From contig JACTMO010000083.1 in assembly GCA_014584605.1 (NCBI GenBank), positions 49,347 through 113,346 on the forward strand: DNA of 64,000 nt, written 5' to 3'. This DNA comes from Bacteroidota bacterium (GTDB lineage Bacteria; Bacteroidota; Bacteroidia; Flavobacteriales_F; PHOS-HE28). Positions 57,513-64,000 of the stretch are shown here, piece after piece; within the stretch, counting starts at the first letter, position 1, and every line of letters starts with the position of its first letter. A program made the position numbers and the translations under genes. Under the pieces are notes generated by a model. The model was not told where the DNA came from. It ran no database searches and worked only from the letters and a program-made list of their open reading frames with translations.

Positions 57513-58211
57513 TTACTCCTCGGGCATGACGCCCTCCCAGAACCGGGAGAGCTGGGTGATCAGCAGGTCGAGGTCGGCGTCCTCGAAGGGATGGCGCGTG
57601 CGGGGAAGCACGAGCACGCCGGCGTCCTTGAGCTTGTGGGCGGTGTGCAGGGTATCCCCGGGAGCGGCGGTGCCGTCGCGGTCGCCCACGCACAGGAGCA
57701 CCGGGCAGGTGATGGCGGCCAGCACCTCGTCGGTGAGCGGCGGTTGCGCGGCGGTGCGGCGCATCAGATCGGCCGTTCGGGCCACCAGGTCCTTCCACCG
57801 CTCCGGTCCGTGCGCGGCGGCCAGCCCCATGGCGAACTCCGGCACCTTCTCCTCCATGGCCGCCGGGTCCAGCCGGGCGAGCTCCTTCCGCAGGTCCTCC
57901 TCGGTCCACACCAGCTTGGTGCCCAGGGTGGCCACCGAGGCGGCGCGACCGGGATGGCGGGCGGCCCACAACAGCGCCGCATAGCCGCCCATGCTGTAGC
58001 CGAACAGGTGCACCGGACCGTTCTCCTTCTCCAGCGCCGCGTCGATATCGGCCAGGAAGCGATCGAAGGACAGGCCTTCCGGCGGCAGCTCTCCCTCCCC
58101 GTGGCCGGAGAAGGTGATGCCGAGGCAGCGGGCGTGGTCCAGGCCGTCGGCCAGGAAGGCGAGCTGGCGCCGGGTGCCCAGCGCGCCGTGGAGGAGCAGG
58201 ATGGTGTGCAT
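57513..58211 (-). CDS. Alpha/beta hydrolase fold protein
   Basis: A 232-residue hydrolase. The oxyanion segment is L-L-H-G-A-L-G-T, the nucleophile elbow is G-Y-S-M-G-G (Ser about residue 73), the acid is in V-G-D-R-D-G-T and the histidine in T-R-H-P-F-E. A lid of about 60 helical residues lies after the elbow. Such enzymes hydrolyse esters, thioesters or C-C bonds; MenH-like or esterase roles are possible. A CATCTTCG box ends 6 nt before the ATG at 58211. Confidence 0.88.
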   Translation of the reverse strand: MHTILLLHGALGTRRQLAFLADGLDHARCLGITFSGHGEGELPPEGLSFDRFLADIDAALEKENGPVHLFGYSMGGYAALLWAARHPGRAASVATLGTKLVWTEEDLRKELARLDPAAMEEKVPEFAMGLAAAHGPERWKDLVARTADLMRRTAAQPPLTDEVLAAITCPVLLCVGDRDGTAAPGDTLHTAHKLKDAGVLVLPRTRHPFEDADLDLLITQLSRFWEGVMPEE

Positions 58212-58253
58212 GGGCTGCGAAGATGCGGCATCGGCGCAACGCGCGGCACGGGA

Positions 58254-58261
58254 TATCTTGA
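58254..58261 (+). promoter_or_regulatory. -7 promoter-like element TATCTTGA for the antiporter gene
   Basis: Two mismatches to TAnnTTTG but 5 nt before the GTG at 58267, the spacing seen at recR. It supports GTG as the start. Confidence 0.4.
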
Positions 58262-58266
58262 GCCCC

Positions 58267-60507
58267 GTGACCCACCTGCCACCGCTCATCCACGACCTCG
58301 GGCTGATCCTCTCGGTGGCGGCCGTGACCACGCTGGTCTTCAAGAAGATCAAGCAGCCCGTGGTGCTGGGCTACATCCTGGCCGGCCTGCTGGTGAGCCC
58401 CCACGTGAAATACGTGCCCACAGTGATGGACGAGGCCAGCATCGGCACCTGGTCCGAGATCGGGGTCATCTTCCTGCTCTTCGGCCTGGGGCTGGAGTTC
58501 AGTTTCAAGAAGCTGGCGCAGGTGGGCGGTGCGGCGGCGGTGACGGCGATCACCACGGTGCTGTGCATGCTCGCTGCGGGATACGCCACGGGGCAGCTGC
58601 TGGGATGGGGCGGCATGGACAGCATGTTCCTGGGCGGCATCCTGTCGATCAGCTCCACGACCATCATCGTGCGGGCGTTCGACGAGCTGGGGCTGAAGAC
58701 GCGGGGCTTTGCCCGGCTGGTGGTGGGCGCCCTGGTGATCGAGGACCTGGTGGCCATCCTGCTGCTGGTGCTGTTGAGCACCCTGGCCGTGGGGCGCCAG
58801 TTCGAGGGTACGGCGTTGTTGCTGGAGATGGGCAAGCTGGGGCTGTTCCTGGCCTTGTGGTTCGGCGGCGGCATCTTCCTGTTGCCCACGCTGTTCAAGC
58901 GCACGCGCCACCTGATGAACGACGAGACGCTGCTGGTGGTGGCGCTGGCGCTGTGCCTGGCGATGGCCGGGCTGGCGGTGCTGGCGGGCTTCAGCGCCGC
59001 CCTGGGCGCCTTCATCATGGGTTCGGTGCTGGCGGAGACCCTGCTGGCCGAGCGCATCGAGCACCTCACCCGGCCGGTGAAGGACCTCTTCGGCGCCATC
59101 TTCTTCGTGTCGGTGGGCATGCTGATCGACCCCCAGGTGCTGCGCACCGAATGGGCGCCGGTGCTGATGATCGGTGCGGTGGTGATCGTCGGGCAGCCGT
59201 TGAGCAGCTGCGCCGGGGCCCTGCTGGCCGGGCAGCCGCTGAAACGGGCGGTCCAGGCCGGCATGAGCCTTTCGCAGATAGGCGAATTCTCCTTCATCAT
59301 CGCCACCCTGGGCCTCACCCTGGGGGTCACCAGCCCGCGGCTCTACCCCATCGCCGTGGCCGTGTCGGTGCTCACCACCTTCATCACCCCGTACATGATC
59401 CGCGGATCGGAGGGCATGGCCGCCCGCATCGAGCGCGCGCTGCCGAAGGGCTGGCTGGCGGCCCTCGACCGGTACAGCCGACAGACCGAGCAGGTGCGGG
59501 TGCGCAACGACTGGCACAAGCTGCTGCGGGCCTACGGGTTGAACGTGGGCATCCTTTCGCTGCTGGGCATCTCGGTGATCCTGCTGGGCGAGCGCCAGCT
59601 GCTGCCCTGGGCCAGCGAACGCTTCGGCGTGCGGCCGGGCGCCATGGTGGCGGGCCTGCTCACGCTGGTGGCGCTGCTGCCGGTGGTGTGGGCCATGGCC
59701 TTCCGCCGGGTGCAACGCGCCGCCTACCGGCACCTCTGGCTGAACCGGCGCGCCCTGCGCGGTCCGCTGGTGATGATCGAGGCCTTGCGCATCGGGGCCG
59801 CCGTGGTGCTGCTCACCCTGCTGGTGAACCGCTTCTTCGGGGCCGGCCCCGGGCTGCTCGCCGCGGTGCTTTCGGTGGGCGCTGCGGTGCTGCTCTTCCG
59901 GCGGGGCATGCATGCTTTCTACCACCGCATGGAGAAGCACTTCCTGATCAACTACCACCAGCGCGAGCGAAGGCGCGAACGCCCCGAGCTGGCCCCCTGG
60001 GACCTTCACCTGGCCGAGGTGGTGGTGCCGGCGACCTCGCTGGCCGTGGGCCGCACCCTGCAGGAGCTGGCCCTGCGCGAGGCCCACGGCGTGAACATCG
60101 CCCTGATCGAGCGCGGGGAACGGACCATCCAGGTGCCCAAACGGGAGGAGCGGCTGCTGCCCGGCGACCATCTGGTGCTGATCGGCACCGACGAACAGCT
60201 GGCCGCAGCAAGCGCCGCGCTCAGCCAGAGCCCACCGCTCAGCGGTGCCCCGACGCCGGAGCGCTGTGAGATGCGCCTGGTGAAATACCGGGTGCTGCCC
60301 CGGTCCCCGCTGATCGGCACCACCATCCGGGCCAGCGGCATCCGCGAGGAGGGCGCTGCGCTGGTGACCGGGCTGGAACGCGGGGAACAGCGCTTCGGGA
60401 ACCCGGACAGCACCATGCAGCTGCAACAGGACGACCTGCTCTGGCTGGTGGGCGATGTGGAGCGGATGCGGGCCTTCATGCAAGGCGGACGTGCGGAACG
60501 CGAATGA
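58267..60507 (+). CDS. Cation:proton antiporter of the CPA2 (KefB-like) type with two TrkA-C domains
   Basis: A 746-residue membrane protein. Twelve to thirteen helices make the antiporter core (about 1-400), with V-L-G-Y-I-L-A-G-L-L, F-G-L-G-L-E-F-S and V-I-E-D-L-V-A-I-L-L (acidic transport-site residues). Extra helices (about 415-545) precede two ligand-sensing TrkA-C/RCK-C modules (about 575-655 and 665-740: V-G-R-T-L-Q-E-L-A-L-R, L-L-P-G-D-H-L-V-L-I-G). It probably exchanges K+ or Na+ for protons under nucleotide control. The GTG start is set by the promoter spacing and the N-terminal helix. Confidence 0.9.
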   Translation: MTHLPPLIHDLGLILSVAAVTTLVFKKIKQPVVLGYILAGLLVSPHVKYVPTVMDEASIGTWSEIGVIFLLFGLGLEFSFKKLAQVGGAAAVTAITTVLCMLAAGYATGQLLGWGGMDSMFLGGILSISSTTIIVRAFDELGLKTRGFARLVVGALVIEDLVAILLLVLLSTLAVGRQFEGTALLLEMGKLGLFLALWFGGGIFLLPTLFKRTRHLMNDETLLVVALALCLAMAGLAVLAGFSAALGAFIMGSVLAETLLAERIEHLTRPVKDLFGAIFFVSVGMLIDPQVLRTEWAPVLMIGAVVIVGQPLSSCAGALLAGQPLKRAVQAGMSLSQIGEFSFIIATLGLTLGVTSPRLYPIAVAVSVLTTFITPYMIRGSEGMAARIERALPKGWLAALDRYSRQTEQVRVRNDWHKLLRAYGLNVGILSLLGISVILLGERQLLPWASERFGVRPGAMVAGLLTLVALLPVVWAMAFRRVQRAAYRHLWLNRRALRGPLVMIEALRIGAAVVLLTLLVNRFFGAGPGLLAAVLSVGAAVLLFRRGMHAFYHRMEKHFLINYHQRERRRERPELAPWDLHLAEVVVPATSLAVGRTLQELALREAHGVNIALIERGERTIQVPKREERLLPGDHLVLIGTDEQLAAASAALSQSPPLSGAPTPERCEMRLVKYRVLPRSPLIGTTIRASGIREEGAALVTGLERGEQRFGNPDSTMQLQQDDLLWLVGDVERMRAFMQGGRAERE

Positions 60508-60551
60508 GCGCAGCCGCCTCCGGCCGGGCTCCCTCCCGGCGCCCCCGGAAC

Positions 60552-60559
60552 TACATTTG
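60552..60559 (+). promoter_or_regulatory. -7 promoter element TACATTTG for the ABC exporter operon
   Basis: Exact TAnnTTTG, 33 nt before the ATG at 60593; it excludes the longer frame open from 60455. Confidence 0.65.
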
Positions 60560-60592
60560 ACCGCATCGGTCCTCCGGCCCGGTGCGCGGACC

Positions 60593-61516
60593 ATGATCGC
60601 GGTCTCCGACCTGCACAAACGTTTCGGCGATCAGGTCGCCCTCCAGGGTGTGGGGTTCCGCGTGCCCCAGGGCGAATGCTACGGCCTGCTGGGACCCAAC
60701 GGCGCGGGCAAGTCCACCACCACCTCCATCCTCAGCTCCCTCCTGCCGCCGGACAGCGGCCAGGTGGCGGTGGCGGGGCACGACCTGGCCACAGAGCCGA
60801 TGGCGTGCAAACAGGCGATCGGCGTGGTGCCGCAGGAGCTCGCGGTGTACAACGAGCTTTCCGCCCGGGCCAACCTGCTGTTCTGGGGCCGGCTGTACGG
60901 CGTGCCCTCCGCCACGCTGCGCGAACGCGCCGCGGAACTGCTGCGGCTGTTCGGCCTGGCCGACCGTCAGGACGACCTGGTGGGCACCTATTCCGGGGGC
61001 ATGAAGCGGCGGATCAACATCGCGGCGGCCCTGCTCCACCGGCCGCAGGTGCTGTTGATGGACGAACCCACCGTGGGCATCGACCCGCAAAGCCGCAACC
61101 TGATCTTCGAGGTGGTGGAGCAGTTGCACGCCGAAGGGCTCACCATCATCTACACCACGCACTACATGGAAGAGGCCCAGCGCCTGTGCGACCGCATTGG
61201 GATCATCGATGCGGGCCGGATCATCGCGCAGGGCACCCTGGCCGAGCTCAAGGCTGCCAGCACACTGAAGGAGACGGTGGCCGTGACCTTTGCCGACGAG
61301 CCGGCCCGCGTGCTGGAGCAGGCCGCCGCGTTCTGGCCGGAGGTGTACCAGGAGGACGGGACCACCCACTTCCTCACCCCCGGCGGGCAGGGCGACCTGG
61401 CGCGCATCATCCAGGGCTCCAAGGAACGGGGGCTGGACATCCGTGCGGTGGCGGTGCGCGAAGTGGACCTGGAGACCATCTTCCTGCACCTCACCGGCAA
61501 ACAATTGCGGGACTGA
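60593..61516 (+). CDS. ABC transporter ATP-binding protein (ABC-2 exporter, DrrA/NatA-like)
   Basis: A 307-residue ATPase. Walker A is G-P-N-G-A-G-K-S-T-T, the Q-loop lies in V-V-P-Q-E-L-A-V, the signature is Y-S-G-G-M-K-R-R, Walker B is L-L-M-D-E-P-T-V-G-I-D-P and the H-loop T-T-H-Y-M-E-E-A. A C-terminal extension of about 85 residues matches the DrrA/NatA type. Its stop and the permease start share one base (TGATG). It energises export through the following ABC-2 permease; the substrate is unknown. Confidence 0.92.
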   Translation: MIAVSDLHKRFGDQVALQGVGFRVPQGECYGLLGPNGAGKSTTTSILSSLLPPDSGQVAVAGHDLATEPMACKQAIGVVPQELAVYNELSARANLLFWGRLYGVPSATLRERAAELLRLFGLADRQDDLVGTYSGGMKRRINIAAALLHRPQVLLMDEPTVGIDPQSRNLIFEVVEQLHAEGLTIIYTTHYMEEAQRLCDRIGIIDAGRIIAQGTLAELKAASTLKETVAVTFADEPARVLEQAAAFWPEVYQEDGTTHFLTPGGQGDLARIIQGSKERGLDIRAVAVREVDLETIFLHLTGKQLRD

Positions 61517-62769
61517 TGCTGCACCTGGCGTTGAAGGACCTGCGCCTGTTCCTCCAGGACCGGCGTTCGCTGCTGATCACCTTCGCCATGCCGCTGGCCT
61601 TGATCACCCTCTTCGCCTTCGCCTACGGCGGCATGGCCAGCGGTGGTGAGCGCAGGCCGTACGCCCTGCCGGTGAGCGACCTGGACGGCACGCCGCTCTC
61701 CAGGGCCTTCGTGCAGCAGCTGGACACGCTGGAAGCGCTCGCTGTGGCGCCCATGGGACTGGAACAGGCCCGGGAGGCCGTGCGCAAAGGCAAGCGGGAT
61801 TGCGTGCTCCTTGTGCATCCGGGCTTCGCCGATTCGGTGCGCACGGGCGGAGAACTGCCGGTGGAGCTGGAGTACGACGAGGCCCAGGCCACGCAGGTGA
61901 GCATGCTGCAGCAGTCCCTGGTGCCCACCCTGATCAACTTCCCCTTCAGCACCGGCCATGCGCGATCGGCCGTGGGCAGCAGGATCGACCGGATGATGGA
62001 CCGGGGGCCTGCACAGGAACGGCACCGGGCGCAGATGCAGTTCGATTCCCTGTTCAGCACCATTGAGCGCGGCAGCAACAATGAAACCTCCGGTACCTTC
62101 GGCATGGGGGCCGAGGTGAAGATGACCAGCCTGGTGAAGCCCGCATCGGGCAACCGCGTGGTCCTGGTCCAGGCCGTGGCGGGCACGGCCATCATGATGC
62201 TGCTGTTCTCGGTGGTCGGCATCGGCATGGGCCTGCTGGACGAAAGGCAGGAAGGCACCTTGAAGCGGCTGCTGGTGAGCCCGATCCCCCGGGCGCACGT
62301 CCTATTGGGCAAGATGATCTCGGCCAACGTGGTCTCCATCGCCCAACTGGTGGTCATGCTCGTCTTCACCGCTCTGGTGTTCGGCCTGCAGATCGGACCG
62401 CACCTGGCCGGACTGGCCCTGGTCATCCTCGCATCGGCCTACGCCTGCTCGGCCTTCGGGGTCTTCCTGGCGGCCGTGTCCAGGAGCCGCCAGCAGGTGC
62501 AGGGGCTGTCCACCCTGCTCATCCTGGTGATGAGCGCCATCGGGGGCAGCATGATGCCCCTGTTCTTCATGCCCGCGTTCATGCAGAAGATCGCCGTGCT
62601 CTCGGTGAACTACTGGGCCATCCAGGGCTTCTTCGACGTGCTCTGGCGCACCCTGCCCCACTCCGACCCCGGCTTTCTCACACACGTGGGGGCATTGGTG
62701 CTCATCGGCACGGTACTGAACCTGTTGGCCTTGGTCTTCTTCCGCAGGAACCTGGCCCGTGGTGTATAG
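61516..62769 (+). CDS. ABC-2 type transporter permease
   Basis: A 417-residue membrane protein with the ABC-2 layout: one N-terminal helix (L-L-I-T-F-A-M-P-L-A-L-I-T-L-F), a long extracytoplasmic domain (about 40-215) and five C-terminal helices. Near the first of these is the family motif E-R-Q-E-G-T-L-K-R-L-L-V-S-P. It pairs with the DrrA/NatA-like ATPase directly upstream. Such systems export drugs, lipids or sodium. The integrase remnant begins just after its stop. Confidence 0.9.
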   Translation: MLHLALKDLRLFLQDRRSLLITFAMPLALITLFAFAYGGMASGGERRPYALPVSDLDGTPLSRAFVQQLDTLEALAVAPMGLEQAREAVRKGKRDCVLLVHPGFADSVRTGGELPVELEYDEAQATQVSMLQQSLVPTLINFPFSTGHARSAVGSRIDRMMDRGPAQERHRAQMQFDSLFSTIERGSNNETSGTFGMGAEVKMTSLVKPASGNRVVLVQAVAGTAIMMLLFSVVGIGMGLLDERQEGTLKRLLVSPIPRAHVLLGKMISANVVSIAQLVVMLVFTALVFGLQIGPHLAGLALVILASAYACSAFGVFLAAVSRSRQQVQGLSTLLILVMSAIGGSMMPLFFMPAFMQKIAVLSVNYWAIQGFFDVLWRTLPHSDPGFLTHVGALVLIGTVLNLLALVFFRRNLARGV

Positions 62770-62799
62770 GCCCGCAGGCCATCGCCCGACCCTCCGCAG

Positions 62800-63299
62800 C
62801 ACCCCTGTGGACCGCAGCTTCGTGGAAGAACGCCTATGCCCGATCTGCTCCGCCGGCCCGTGCCTGTGCGAACCGATCCACCTGCGCCTGGGCGATCTGG
62901 CCACCGACCGCCCACAATTGATCATACACGGGGGCAAGGGCAACAATGACCGCATCACCCTGGTCGCCCCAAGGCCAAGGCCGCGCTGGAAACCTGCCTT
63001 GCCCCAAACCTACCCCGGGTACATTGGTTCGAGGCTGTCGATGGCGCCCCCTGCTCCTCACACGGTGTGCACCTCGCCTTTCACAAAGCCAAGGCTGCCG
63101 CAGGCATAACGAAGTCGGCGATCGTGCATACCCTGCGGCATGGCTTCGCCGCACACCAGTTGGAAAAGGGAACGGACTTATGCTATATTCACGCCCAGCC
63201 GGTCCACTCCAGCAGCAGGACGACAGAGATCCACACCTACGAAAGCGCCAAAGCCATGGCCAGATCTACAGCCCTCTCGATGTGTTGGACCTTGGATGA
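62800..63299 (+). pseudogene. Decayed tyrosine recombinase (XerD/phage integrase-like), C-terminal half only
   Basis: Conceptual translation across three frames gives a recognisable integrase C-terminal domain: I-H-L-R-L-G-D-L-A-T-D-R-P-Q-L, I-H-G-G-K-G-N-N-D-R-I-T-L-V, then (next frame) W-F-E-A-V-D-G-A-P-C-S-S and H-T-L-R-H-G-F-A-A-H-Q-L-E-K-G-T-D-L, then (third frame) Q-I-Y-S-P-L-D-V-L-D-L. One base seems lost in the C-run near 62967-62970 and one near 63258-63262. The first catalytic arginine position reads Cys (C-L-C-E for the expected R-x-S-E) and the catalytic tyrosine position reads His (E-I-H-T). The N-terminal half is missing. The enzyme is dead; it marks an old insertion. A sequencing error could explain a frameshift but not the residue changes. 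Confidence 0.85.
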
Positions 63300-63368
63300 G
63301 AGTCATTTCGCTTTCCACGCCAGATCGGTAGGCTTTACGAAACTGCACCTCTCATCCAAGTCCGGAAA

Positions 63369-63385
63369 TTGACGCAATGCGTCAA
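63369..63385. repeat. 17-bp palindrome TTGACGCA-A-TGCGTCAA at the GC/AT junction
   Basis: Perfect 8-bp arms around one base, lying 70 nt past the integrase remnant and at the point where base composition drops sharply. The rest of the 153-nt gap (63300-63452) holds an A- and C-rich leader and nothing else recognised. It could be a recombination site or operator. Confidence 0.55.
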
Positions 63386-63452
63386 CCCAATGTTACCTGC
63401 CATTTTAGGGCGACAGTACAAACACGAACAGACAAACACAAAACATACAATT

Positions 63453-64000
63453 ATGACAAAGTTTAAATCAATTCTTTTCGGACTTCTTCTTCTAACAATT
63501 TGTAGAACAACTTACGGGCAGGTAAATAAGTTTGACATCGGTGTTGAAGCGGGTCCGAGTTTAATTTTCTTGCGTGGAAATGACTTTATTGACAACAACC
63601 ATAAACCGACAATTGGGTTTACGGGTGGACTTTTTTTCCAGTATAATTTTAAGAAGATTGTTTCGCTACGGACAAACATTGCATATGAAAGAAAAGGTTC
63701 TGTATTGACTGCCCAGGCAACCGACATCAACGGAAATCCATTTGGAGAAATTACTATAAACACTAATTTTGATTACTTGACTTTACCAATTTTAGTTCGT
63801 GCGACATTTGGTAAGAAGGTTCAGTTCTTTGTAAATGCTGGACCTTACTTTGGCTATTTAATCAAACAAACTTTTGTAAGTAAAGGCGACAATATTCCAA
63901 CCACAACAAGTGACAATACATCGCTTGACAAACGGTTTGACACTGGTGTTTCAACAGGACTTGGACTTTCTGTTCCAATCAAAACAAAGTTTGCATTTTC
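63453..64000 (+). CDS. Outer-membrane beta-barrel (PorT-like) family protein, N-terminal part (runs off right edge)
   Basis: The frame is open to the window end: 182 residues. A signal peptide (M-T-K-F-K-S-I-L-F-G-L-L-L-L-T to Y-G-Q, residue 23) is followed by barrel strands: F-D-I-G-V-E-A-G-P-S-L, G-F-T-G-G-L-F-F-Q-Y-N-F, Y-L-T-L-P-I-L-V-R-A-T-F and F-F-V-N-A-G-P-Y-F-G-Y-L-I, the pattern of the Bacteroidota OMP_b-brl_2 (PorT-like) family. Codon use is strongly AT-biased (many AAA, AAT, TTT, ATT), unlike every other gene here, so recent transfer is likely. It follows a dead integrase. The function is unknown. Confidence 0.85.
   Translation, partial: MTKFKSILFGLLLLTICRTTYGQVNKFDIGVEAGPSLIFLRGNDFIDNNHKPTIGFTGGLFFQYNFKKIVSLRTNIAYERKGSVLTAQATDINGNPFGEITINTNFDYLTLPILVRATFGKKVQFFVNAGPYFGYLIKQTFVSKGDNIPTTTSDNTSLDKRFDTGVSTGLGLSVPIKTKFAF

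Noticed and set aside
57267..60618. Frames of about 1000 codons on both strands opposite accC, the hydrolase and the antiporter
   Set aside because: Shadow frames of the true genes; Arg/Gly/Ala/His-rich with no motif.
63512..63763. Minus-strand frame of 83 codons at the right edge
   Set aside because: It is antisense to the AT-rich barrel gene, whose signal peptide and strand pattern are clear.
1..64000. CRISPR arrays, tRNA and rRNA genes
   Set aside because: I saw no regularly spaced repeats of suitable length, no tRNA T-loop plus acceptor pairing and no rRNA segments; a dedicated search could still find a tRNA.

Overview
The window reads as chromosome of a high-GC member of the Bacteroidota, most likely in or near the Flavobacteriales. 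The grounds are proteins with type IX secretion C-terminal sorting domains, a PorE-like PD40/TPR protein, a GH3 glycosidase fused to a serine hydrolase, DUF4294 and DUF2141 proteins, a divergent Bacteroidota-style Lgt, a metal-type KdsA, and the Bacteroidota -7 promoter element TAnnTTTG in front of many genes. By eye the backbone is about two thirds G+C. Two stretches are clearly more AT-rich: about 28500-31090 (moderately) and about 63370-64000 (strongly). This placement is inference; no 16S rRNA or tRNA gene is visible.

Layout. 1-3837: tail of an AAC(3)-family acyltransferase, then a MacAB-like efflux set (adaptor, FtsX permease, ATPase). 3841-12713: GH3/serine hydrolase on the minus strand, divergent from mutL, two rhomboid proteases and an EEP phosphatase, then a GumN/TraB protein. 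12902-19337: mtaB, lgt, suhB-like, an SSS symporter, a T9SS cargo protein and recR. 19453-26481: a GT2 fused to a degenerate polyprenyl-phosphate sugar transferase, a 2-oxoacid dehydrogenase E2, a PorE-like protein, a DEDDh exonuclease and an FAH-family hydrolase. 26545-31767: a Kdo locus (kdsA, an Fsa-type aldolase fused to a KdsD-like CBS pair, and a KdsC-type phosphatase) that is interrupted by a three-gene AT-richer island carrying a Fic protein. 31768-37290: a six-gene overlapping minus-strand operon (MORN protein, mnmA, lipoprotein, S8 peptidase, aat, DUF2141). 37373-44444: two glycosyltransferases, two L,D-transpeptidases, a DUF6056 membrane protein and a DPM1/GtrB-like transferase. 44502-44600: the SRP RNA. 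44654-51411: SDR, stand-alone Fsa, YciO, Nnr, an outer-membrane barrel, Pcm and a Gfo/Idh oxidoreductase. 51423-62769: a lipoprotein, an intact polyprenyl glycosylphosphotransferase, HBDH, GNAT, DUF4294, AccC, an alpha/beta hydrolase, a CPA2 antiporter and an ABC-2 exporter. 62800-64000: a decayed tyrosine recombinase and the start of an AT-rich outer-membrane barrel gene.

Many genes build or tailor the envelope: Kdo synthesis, GT2/GT4/GT9/PGT enzymes, L,D-transpeptidases, Lgt, and T9SS parts and cargo. The points most worth a second look are the aldolase-CBS fusion sitting where a KdsD isomerase would be expected, the promoter spacing that implies many leaderless mRNAs (calibrated by the SRP RNA 5' end), the MutL with a substituted endonuclease motif, and the recombinase remnant beside the AT-rich gene at the right edge.
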